64,000 bases of DNA from positions 63,708,887-63,772,886 of the forward strand of contig CM047431.1 of NCBI GenBank assembly GCA_026168455.1, given 5' to 3'. Position 1 is the first letter of the stretch. Every line of letters begins with the position of its first letter. This DNA is from Theocolax elegans. Taxonomy: Eukaryota > Arthropoda > Insecta > Hymenoptera > Cerocephalidae. Below the pieces are notes generated by a model, which was not told the DNA's origin, did no database searches, and was given only the letters and a program-made list of their open reading frames with translations. Made by a program: the position numbers and the translations under genes. This document shows positions 35,601 through 47,600 of the stretch, in pieces.

Positions 35601-38600
35601 TAATAGTCTTTTAAATTTAGATGATTCCAAAATAAGCGGAATCAAAGAAAGTTGTGTATTACATAAGGTAAATCATTTTCATATGACAACAAATATTGCG
35701 GTTGACGTAATGCACGACGTGTTAGAAGGCATATGTAGATATGGCATTGCTCTTTTGTTAAATCACTTAATATTTAAAGCTAAGTTATTTTCTTTAGATG
35801 AATTAAATTATAGATTGCAAGGGTTTGATTATGGATTAAATTACAGCATAAATAAACCGCCACAATTAAATTCAAATGCTATTAAAAAAGGTTGTATTTT
35901 AATGTCATCGTCTGAAATGTTATGCTTAGTTTTAAATTTGAATGTAATAATCGGCTCATTAATTCCTCCTGACAATGAACATTGGGATTTATTTTTAAGT
36001 CTGCGAGAGATTGTAATTATTTTAACAAGTTCAACTGTACATCGTTTTACGTACAAGCTTTTGGAAACTGTAATTTTCGAATATTTATCAACATTATCGA
36101 TATTATATCCTTGCAGTCTTAAGCCAAAGCATCATTTGTTACTTCATTACCCGCACTGTATGATGCTGTTTGGTCCATTATGGAAACTTTCTTGTATGCG
36201 TTTCGAAAGTAAGAACCAGCAAGGCAAGCAAATATCGAAATCTACAACAAGTCGAGTTGATATCAATCACACTATTGCTATAAAGCACCAGTTATTTTTA
36301 AATTACAAATTTCTAAAACAAGAAATAACGTGTCCTATTTTTGTACCGAATAAAGAAAAACAAATATTAATTACTAAATTACAATTTTTCAAACAATTTA
36401 TGAATTTACTTAACATTTCTCGAGCAGATATTATTACAAGTGTAAAGTCTTTACAGTATATGGGGAAACAAATTCAAAAGGATACCGTTATAGTGACATT
36501 CTCTGAAGCTAAGTATGAGTTTCATAGAGTAATTGACATAATATATCGAGAATCAAAATATATTTTTTTAACACAAACAATGGATGATACTCATTTTAAT
36601 TATCATTTGCAAGCTTACAAAATTTGTAATGTAAATTTTCATTGGAAAGTATTATTAGAAAATAATATTTTTAATTGTGACATAACCCATATGACATATT
36701 TATCTGACGGGTTTTATTATGTTTCAAAAACTTGGTTGTAACTTATTTACATTTCAAATATAAGAATTGTAAAGTAAAAAGAATAAAATTTTTAATACAA
36801 AGAATTGTTGCGCATTATTTTGTATTTTAATAATAAAAAATATATTAATTCTTTTGTATTTATTTATTGCAACTTCAAATAAATTATTAAGTATATTTAA
36901 TTCCCACACAATACCCGCAGTATATATTCTATATGATAATTATTACTAATTAACATTTATAATTTAAATTTTAAGTTTTCAACAAACATTTTATTATCGT
37001 ATTATTTCATGGAATAGTAAAACTAATTTTAAACACATATACTATCATTTGTACAACTATAGATAATAATTAATTAAATAATTTATTATTTAATTTTTTA
37101 ATTTTTCTATATTTTATAATTAGTAATAATTTAATTTCAATTAATTATGAATAAATAATATTATAATATTAGTAATAATTTCAATTAATTATGAAAATCA
37201 TGCATAAAAAAACAAGTCTATTTTAGTTTAATTTGAATGCGGTTCCATTATAAAATTATGTACCGTACGATAGGTGTCGCGGCGTATACTCTGAATCTCG
37301 CAAGTGCTTAAAATCAACTACAGTTAATATATAAGAGCAGGAAAGTTTTCTATTTAATATAGCGAAATGCGATAGCGTTGCGATATGTTGCGAAATGCGG
37401 TGCGTTGTAGTAATTAGGTATTTAGTTTAGCGAGAATGTCTATAAGGTCCGTCCGAAAAAAACGAATGAAAATAAGTAATTAAATGTCCGATGTCAATAA
37501 ATATCACTATGCTTACAGCCCTCACTTAAGGAAATCTGATGTTAAGAAGCCGCCTAATAAATAAAAAGCGACCCAACAGGATTCTCTTTTACAAAAACTA
37601 AAACCAAAAATTTACTAGAAACTTTAGCTTCATAAATATAAACATTTGGTAATATAAATATCAATATAAAAATTCAAAAAAATATTGTATTTATTGATAA
37701 AAAGCTATAAGCGTTTTACCATAACCGTTAATACGTTTTATATGAATTATTAAAATAATAAAATATTAAAATTGCTACTCTGTTCAGTAAATTCTAGTGA
37801 CTATAGTTTTTACTGCGCAGTATCGAAATTTTTATTGCGCCGCAAGTTTGTCTCACTTTTAAGTAAGAATATAGTAATTTTTACTGGAAATTTTTTCTCC
37901 GTGTGATAAATATACCCGCTATTTCTCGCGTAAGTAAAAATATCCGAGCGCTCGGACCTAGGAGGCTAGTCGACCTGACGCGACGTGAAATTCGACTAGC
38001 CTTCTAGATCCTCAAGAGGTGTAATTCGATAGCCAAAACTAATTTTTTATTTATTTTAATTTACTTTACATGAACGTGCCCGTCATGGCATAAATTTGAT
38101 TAATCAATTAATAATTTTAATTAGTTACAAAAGATTATGAATTTTATTTATAATAATAAATATTCCCGCTATTTCTCGCGTAAGTATAAATATCCGAGCG
38201 CTCAGACGTAGGAGCTTAGTCGACCTGACGTGACGTGAAATTCGACTAGCCTTCTAGATCCTCAAGAGGTGTAATTCGGTAGCCAAATCTAATTTTTTAT
38301 TTATTGTAATTTACATGAACGTGCCGCTATAGCGTAAGTTCGAGTTAATATTTAATTATTTTGATTAATTACAAAAGGTTACGAATTTTATTTATAATAA
38401 TAAATATACCTGCTATTTCTCGGGTAAGTAAAAATATGCGCGCTCTCGGACTTACGGGGCTAGTCGACCAAACGAGACATGAAATTCGACTAGCCTTCTA
38501 GATCCTCAAGAGGTGTAATTCGGTAGCCAAAACTAATTTTTTATTTATTTTAATGTACATGAACGTGCCCGCTATAGCGTAAGTTGTAGTTAATATTTAA

Positions 38601-41600
38601 TTATTTTGATTAATTACAAAAGTTACGAATTTCATTTATAATAATAAATATACATGCTATTTCTCGCGTAAGTAAATATATGCGCGCTCTCGGACTTACG
38701 AGGCTAGTCGACCAAACGAGACATGAAATTCGACTAGCCTTCTAGATCCTCAAGAGGTGTAATTCAGTAGCCAAAATAATTTTTTTAATTATTGTAATTT
38801 ACATGAACGTCCCGCTATAGCGTAAGTTCGAGTTAATATTTAATTATTTTGATTAATTACAAAAGGTTACGAATTTTATTTATTATAATAAATATACCCG
38901 CTATTTTTCGCGTAAGTAAAAATATCCGAGCGCTCGGACCTAGGAGGCTAGCCGACCTGACGCGACGTGAAATTCGACTAGCCTTCTAGATCCTCAAGAG
39001 GTGTAATTCGATAGCCAAAACTGATTTTTTATTTATTGTAATTTACATGAACGTGCCCGTCATGGCATAAATTTGATTAATCAATTAATAATTTTAATTA
39101 GTTACAAAAGATTACGAATTTTATTCATAATAATAAATATTCCCGCTATTTCTCGCGTAAGTAAAAATATCCGAGCGCTCAGACGTAGGAGCTTAGTCGA
39201 CCTGACGTGACGTGAAATTCGACTAGCCTTCTAGATCCTCAAGAGGTGTAATTCGGTAGCCAAATCTAATTTTTTATTATTGTAATTTACATGAACGTGC
39301 CCGCTACAGCGTAAGTTCGAGTTAATATTTAATTATTTTGATTAATTACAAAAGTTACGAATTTATTTATAATAATAAATATACATGCTATTTCTCGCGT
39401 AAGTAAATATATGCGCGCTCTCGGACTTACGAGGCTAGTCGACCAAACGAGACATGAAATTCGACTAGCCTTCTAGATCCTCAAGAGGTGTAATTCAGTA
39501 GCCAAAATAATTTTTTTAATTATTGTAATTTACATGAACGTCCGCTATAGCGTAAGTTCGAGTTAATATTTAATTATTTTGATTAATTACAAAGGTTACG
39601 AATTTTATTTATTATAATAAATATACCCGCTATTTTTCGCGTAAGTAAAAATATCCGAGCGCTCGGACCTAGGAGGCTAGCCGACCTGACGCGACGTGAA
39701 ATTCGACTAGCCTTCTAGATCCTCAAGAGGTGTAATTCGATAGCCAAACTGATTTTTTATTTATTGTAATTACATGAACGTGCCCGTCATGCATAAATTT
39801 GATTAATCAATTAATAATTTTAATTAGTTACAAAAGATTACGAATTTTATTCATAATAATAAATATTCCCGCTATTTCTCGCGTAAGTAAAAATATCCGA
39901 GCGCTCAGACGTAGGAGCTTAGTCGACCTGACGTGACGTGAAATTCGACTAGCCTTCTAGATCCTCAAGAGGTGTAATTCGGTAGCCAAATCTAATTTTT
40001 TATTTATTGTAATTTACATGAACGTGCCCGCTACAGCGTAAGTTCGAGTTAATATTTAATTATTTTGATTAATTACAAAAGTTACGAATTTTATTTATAA
40101 TAATAAATATACATGCTATTTCTCGCGTAAGTAAATATATGCGCGCTCTCGGACTTACGAGGCTAGTCGACCAAACGAGACATGAAATTCGACTAGCCTT
40201 CTAGATCCTCAAGAGGTGTAATTCAGTAGCCAAAATAATTTTTTTAATTATTGTAATTTACATGAACGTGCCGCTATAGCGTAAGTTCGAGTTAATATTT
40301 AATTATTTTGATTAATTACAAAAGGTTACGAATTTTATTTATTATAATAAATATACCCGCTGTTTTTCGCGTAAGTAAAAATATCCGAGCGCTCGGACCT
40401 AGGAGGCTAGCCGACCTGACGCGACGTGAAATTCGACTAGCCTTCTAGATCCTCAAGAGGTGTAATTCGGTGGCCAAATCTAATTTTTTATTTATTGTAA
40501 TTTACATGAACGTGCCCGCTACAGCGTAAGTTCGAGTTAATATTTAATTATTTTGATTAATTGCAAAAGGTTACGAATTTTATTTATAATAATAAATATA
40601 CCTGCTATTTCTCGGGTAAGTAAAAATATGCGCGCTCTCGGACTTACGAGGTTAGTCGACCAAACGAGACATGAAATTCGACTAGCCTTCTAGATCCTCA
40701 AAAGGTGTAATTCGGTAGCCAAAACTAATTTTTTATTTATTTTAATGTACATGAACGTGCCCGCTATAGCGTAAGTTCTAGTTAATATTTAATTAATTTG
40801 ATTAATTACAAAAGGTTACGAATTTTATTTATTATTGTGACGTTGCACTTTTGATTCTCGATGAGTTGTTCCCGTAGTGCAACGTGTCACTATGGCTTAC
40901 AACAAATAATGATAATGATAATAAAATAATGATTACTATCCGGTAACAAATTGAATTATTGGGCGCCAGTTACCGGTAAAACTAACGACAAGCCGGTTCA
41001 GGGTCGCGGGCTTCACGTTGCCATCACGGGAAAGATGGCGGAACCACGTTGTAAGGAATTGGATAATATTCTCGGGTTATAAAATCAGTCACTTAATCTC
41101 ACATAACAATATTTAACACTTTAATTATTACCACTTTATCATACAGTAAATACAAACGCATACCGAAATCTCGCTTATTTATTGTTCAATGCTTTATCCG
41201 CACGCAACTCGGTAAATCATCGTAAAACGCAAAAGGAAATATAATAATGATAATCGGAAAATACAATAATAAATTAATTGGTTTTCGCGCGGCTATTCTA
41301 TCTCACAATATTCACGGAACGTCCATCAATTTCACTCTCATACCTTACAATACGTCGTACTTCCTCACTCACCGCGAGTCCAGAACTCTCAGTTTACGGA
41401 TCAACTGTCTCTTCCTTGACCTGATATCTAACCCTGGTACTTTGGGTATTTTCTCGCTCCAGCTGAACGTTAAATAACAATTAATTCGCCTCAATACTTT
41501 AACTTTCTTAAATCTCAGCGGATCTCAAAATGGCTACTTCGATATTGTTCCTGGCACAACACGTCTATTCAGTACGGCGGTTGGGGAAGGAGTCTCGTCC

Positions 41601-44600
41601 TTCTTCTCCGATTCGTATTATCCGCTACCGATCGTGGAGCTAGTTGTTCTCCCTTTCCGCTATCATATCCGCTAGATCGGTGGTAGTAGACATACCGATA
41701 ATCGTCCGTAACGCCATCTATTTTCCTTCCAAATCCGCTAGTGTACGTTCGCCATTTCCTTTTATCCGCTATCTGTGCAAATCCGCCAACGCCTCCACCA
41801 ATGCATCGGGACAGCTATCTATCTCCTTTCCTCTTACATTCGTACGTATGAACATCGGACCGTTCGTAGTCGTTCCCCCTCTGGCGCACCGCTCTCACCT
41901 ATACTCGACGTGCGCGTGCAGTGTGCGCGCCGTCACTCTCTTACTCGACGCACGCGGTCAACATCTCTCCATCTCTCTCGGCTTCGCGCGCGCACGCGGT
42001 GATCGGTGCCGTCGGCGGTTTGCCGATATTCTTACGGTGTCGCCACGGGACGGTGTATCTGAATGATATACACGGGCTACCACGGTGTCGTCAGCTGCTT
42101 CACTCGTACCTCGTTGTCGTACGCCGTCTGTCCCGTGCTACGTGTTGTTATTATCCGCCAATCCTTTCCTTACACCTATCATCCTCATCAAATCGAAATA
42201 TTCCTTGTTATTCCTTTCGCATAAGTTCTCATTCGCGATTTCCCGGTAATGAGAGTGGCTCGGGCCGGCACATACAACTGCCGCAGTCCTAACCTTCACC
42301 TGTCACTTTTCTCTATTCATCTCTCTCACACCATCTCATCCCTATTACTACATAAATACTTATTTCCTTAATTAATTAAGTGAGGCTTGCCTCACATTAT
42401 AATAAATATACCCGCTATTTCTCGTGTAAGTAAAAATATCCGCGCGCACGGACTTACGAGGCTAGTCGACCAGACGCGACGTGGATTTCGACTAACCTTC
42501 TAGATCCTCAAGAACTATAATTCGGTAGCTAACATAAATTTTTTATCTGTTTTAATTTATATGAATGTGCTCGTTATGCGTAAATTCGATTTAACAATTA
42601 ATAATTTTCATTAGTTACAAAATATTATGTATTTTATTTTTAAGAATAAATATTCTCGCTATTTCTCGTGTAAGTAAAAATATTCGCTCTCTTAGACGTG
42701 CGAGGCTAGTTGACCAGGCGTGAAATTCGACTAGCCTTCTAATAGATCCTCAAGTAGTGTATTACGGTAGTCTTGATGACATGATAAATAAAACTTTTTA
42801 CACGAAACTATTCGTTTTGAAGCTTATTCTTATATAAAGTGGGTGGATTTAGGTTAAAGATTATGTTGTTTGTTATTCATTTCTTATTATCTAAATCTCG
42901 TGTATCATATTTTTTGTTAAAATATACATTTTTTTGGAGAATATCAATTAGACTAAATTTTTGGTACTAATGTTATGTAGGAAAATGTATAAAAATAAGC
43001 TTTCGGTGTGAAATCTCGTGCTAAGGCTCCTTGCGTCACATTTCGAATTTATATATTTAATTTATTGTGATGATTGTTTCAAATTATTATTTGAACCTCA
43101 GAAAGACTTCTTTTATTAAGTAATTATTTGACTTGTAGATAAATATTAATTTTTTTTAAATAAAGATTCTCTTAATTATTGTTATTTTTGAATAAGTTAT
43201 TATATTATTTACTTAACTACATCCTCAATTTTTTGAGTAAATTAGTATTTTATTTCTATCTTGTAAATGTTGTATACTAATGCCAAGTATTACGCTAAAT
43301 GTTAGAGTTAAATTATTATTTAGGATTAACAGAGCACAATTAATGTTTAATTTGTTATGAAACAGGATGTCGCTGATTTAGCTGTATCCGGACGGTACGA
43401 CATGGAGGTAATTTATTTATTTATTTATTAACCAGTATCAGAAAATACATAGAATTCCTTAGAATTACATAGCTTTCCCCACAGAGATATAATGCACATA
43501 TCTGTTGGTGGAACTGGCAAGATACTAAAGTATCTAAGACTTATAAACTAAAATTACATAATATACTTACATACTAAAATGACATAGTTAAATTCTTTCA
43601 CTATATACTATATAACATCCATAAAGAGGCTACTAACTCAAAAAATCACTAAGGCAACATTAAACAAAACAATCATAATAAAGATTCAATTTATAAATAA
43701 AATTTGTATAGATTTTTTTAAATATTATTAACTATCCAGTCTTTCAATTTTATCTTTTTGTTTTTTTTATTTAATTCTTTTAGACTAATTGGTAGCATAT
43801 TAAACAAACCTATAGCTTTGATATAACTATTTTTTTTGCTAACAGTTTTTTTGAATCTTGGAATAGGTAGATTCTTATTTCTAGTTATACTGTTCGAAGA
43901 CATAAACAGATTACTTAAACTATTATAATGATATGATAAACAATTTAACGCATATAATTGTTCTATATTTAACGGGTAATCTTTAGTTATAAATTTATTT
44001 TTATTTATTATTTTTAATATTTTTTTTTTCTGTTCAACATTTACGATTACAAAAAAATATATTGTTTCACCTACAACTTATTCTTTTGTTGCAACACTTT
44101 TTTGTTATTTGTAAGGAGATTTAAATAACCAATTCAAAAATAAAGATAGATTAAATCTTATATCATTTTATGCAATGTAAAATTTTATTTGATATATGGA
44201 GATTCGGTAAGTTAATGTTATTTAACTATCAAAAACGGATTCTATATAACTTACGAACGTTTGTTGTTCTACGTTCAATATTCCCTCGGTAGCAACCATC
44301 TTCTTTACTGCATCATCCATGTGCAATCAAAAAAGTTAAAAATAAAAAGAGAAATGAAAATATATAAGATTTAATAAAATCAAATCATAAAAAAAAAAGA
44401 AAAGATTCATGCACTTTTAATAAGCTTTATGATTATAATGACATTAAATAATATTCAATAAAAATTTTATTATCTCATGCGGAAAGTCAACGTTGTTGAG
44501 AATTGGTCCATTTCCTCCGATGCGGGTTCTTCCGGTTGCATTTTTTCAAAGAATTACATATATTTAAATTTTATTTATCAAAGGACTTGCATATTTTGGA

Positions 44601-47600
44601 TGTGAGAGGGTGAATTATTACTCTCTTTTTCCAATTTATTTAAAGGCATTCAAATTACAATCTGGGTTTTCAGATTTACATATATATATCTATAATAAAC
44701 GAATTTTTCATCAGACTTATTTATTATTCGCGGGAAAACATTTTTAATGTGATTACGCGATCTCCCGAAATGAGCGTAAGAATGAAACCTCGAAAAGAGA
44801 ATTAATTGACCGAGTCTGTTAACGGATTCGCGACGCGGAAACACAACGAACGACCTTTTACGTTCACTATTTAAATAAAAAGAAATTAATGCGCGACGAT
44901 ATCACGGAATTCCCCATTCCGTTATCTAATTTCAAATTAACACAATATTTGATTCGCGACGCGGAAGATAAAAATTCTCCGGATTCCTGGATGCCGATTT
45001 CTAAAAAAGGGTGTTACAGAACCTTAAGGTTCACTCAGCCTAGCCTCAGGCATCGGCGTCATCCTTACGGATGGGGCGCACTTAAGGGTAAGAGTCGAAA
45101 CTCTTTTACCTGTTTTTTAAAAAAAAAGAACTTTTCGCAGGCCCATGTTTAACATGGGACCACTCGGGGCCTGTCGCCGCTAGGGCTACCCAGCTCCTAA
45201 AAAGGAAAGGATTAAGGATAAAGGTTTCTGTCGTGCAGCATACTTACTACTGCAAATTTACTTAGGACTTCCTTAGGCTTAACAATCTTCCTTGACTGTT
45301 CGGGTGTAACTCCTTGAATGAATGTTCGAAGGTGACTCTTTGAATGATCGGGCGGAACTCAATGAAAGAATGAATGAGAAAGTCTCGATACTCAGCGCCC
45401 GAGTAAATTATCTCGCCGTACTAGATGAAAGACGAGATAATCTGATGCGCGAAGGGTTTATTCTAATTACGCATATATTAGGTACGCGCACCTAGATTTT
45501 CAAGGATATTATATCAATTTGTAACTTTTCATTGATAATTATTATGATAAAAGAAGCAATTTATTGATTCATTAAACGAGGAGTGTTAATCTGGATTTCA
45601 TCAATGCAATATTAAAATTAAACTGTTTAATTTATTAATATTCTAATAATAATAGAAAAAAGATTAGATAATTAATACTCATACACGTGTTCTCGGTCTC
45701 CTCTTTGTGCGGATCTTCGTCGTCGCGCACGAACTTGGACATCCCGCGTTGCGGTAAGGGGAAACATACATAAGCGTAGAGTATCGAAATATATGATTTT
45801 TTTCATTTCGCGCATTTTACTTATTTATTTATTATTATTTTTTATTTGATGAAATAGGATTGTTGCATTGTATATAAAAAAATTGTATATAAAATTTTTT
45901 TCCTTTTAACAGAATAACATCGTGGTTGTGCCCGGCTCATCAAGTGTCGGAAATGAGCTAATCGAGGTAAACAAATTTTCTACATTTTAATTGTTATTAG
46001 TTCCTTTGCTGCTTTTCTAATATTAGCAACCAATTATTAATAATATAAATAAATAATTTTCCAAGGCGTTCGATTCGGTGCCGCACGATATTATGCTACG
46101 TAAACTACGTGCGCTGGGATGTTCGGACGTAGTGCTAACCTGGTTCTTTCACTACCTTGTGGGCCGTTCGCAGGCGGTGGTGGACGAGCTGGGGAACACC
46201 TCGGCCTGGCTTGACACATCCAGGGGAGTTCCACAGGGCAGTGTCCTAGGCCCTCTCTTGTTTTCTATTTTTATCAATGACCTGCCGAGTGTTTTAAGGC
46301 ATTCTAACCATATGATTTTTGCGGATGACACCCAGATCTATCACTCTTTTTACCCGGCGGATCTCGCTCAGGGAGTTCTCAGAATTTCGGAGGATGCCAA
46401 CGCGGTGGATGAATGGGCGAGATCAAATGGGCTAAGTTTAAACGTGAAAAAGACAAAGGTGATGATCTTGGGGAGTCAAGCCTACACTTCGCGCATTCAG
46501 CTAGACTCTGCTCCGAAGGTTAGAATTGGAGATAACCTACTGAACTATGAACAACAAGTCAAATCATTGGGCATCTGGATAACTTCAACCCTGGATTGGT
46601 CTCGCCAGGTTGCGTCGGTCTCTCAGCGCGTTCATGGAGTCCTCCACTCCTTAAGATTCTTTCGGCGGGCACTCTCGCGCCAGAACCGTAAACATCTAGT
46701 CGAGTCGCTTGTTCTCCCACACTTTGATTATGCGTGCGCAGTCTTCCATGATTTAGATGCGACCAGGAATTTGCGACTCCAACGACTTTTGAACGCTTGT
46801 GTTCGCTTTGTGTGGGGGAACATACCCTGGCGCGAGCATGTGACACCTTACCGTCTGAGGCTAGGATGGCTGTCGGTTGAGCTCAGGAGATCCCTCTTTA
46901 TTGGTTGTAGCGCTTATAATATCCTTTCACACAATTCCCCGTCCTATATTGCACGCCATTTCATTGTACGAGATTCCTTATTTTCATCCCGCTCATCCTC
47001 TCGCCACTCACCCTTATCCCTCTTTTATCTCCCTCCCAGAACCGAAGCCCTTAACAACTCCTTCATAATCACTGCCTCTCGTCTCATAAATCATTTACCC
47101 TTCAATGACTTTAACCCGCACCTTTTCACTTCCTTCAAAACTTCATTAATATCCCATCTTACTGAGCTTGACCGACGGGCCTGGGATTCGAGGGTGGCGG
47201 CTGAAGACATAGTGTGCCCTCCCTTGCCTGAGGTGTAAATTGAGGTTGAGATGAAATGGGACGATCCATAGTATTAAATCCATAGTATTAAATTCTAGTC
47301 ACTCTCGTATTATATTTATTTTATTTATTTTATTTATTTTATTTAATAGCTTAATTAAATTTTTTATCTTTTATTTTTCCGCGCTGACACTATTGTTTGT
47401 TTCTTATTTTACTTTGCTTTATTTTGTTCTATATTATTTATTTTTTTTTTACATTTATTTCTACTCGGTTTTATCTCATTTTATTTTATTTTATTTCATT
47501 TTAACCTTAATTTATTTTATCCTCCCGGACTTTCGCTTAAGTTAAGTTAAAATGAGTTTTGTACGCGCTGCTTTTCTGTATTTTATTTTATTTTATTCTA

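Larger units (their letters stand above)
30994..37903 (+). mobile_element. CACTA-type DNA transposon, copy 2 (6.9 kb)
   Basis: Same termini as copy 1 (CACGGAGAAAA and TTTTCTCCGTG) and nearly the same sequence throughout, but without the foldback. Differences are mostly single-base homopolymer length changes plus a few substitutions. It has the longest transposase frame of the two. Confidence 0.87.

Noticed and set aside
41644..42292. Overlapping plus-strand frames of 75-140 codons
   Set aside because: Pyrimidine-rich composition removes stops in several frames at once; the proteins are Arg/Ser/His-rich noise.
20905..42790. A CRISPR-like array of regularly spaced repeats
   Set aside because: Units of ~245 bp are similar along their whole length with no unique spacers, in a eukaryotic context; this is a satellite.
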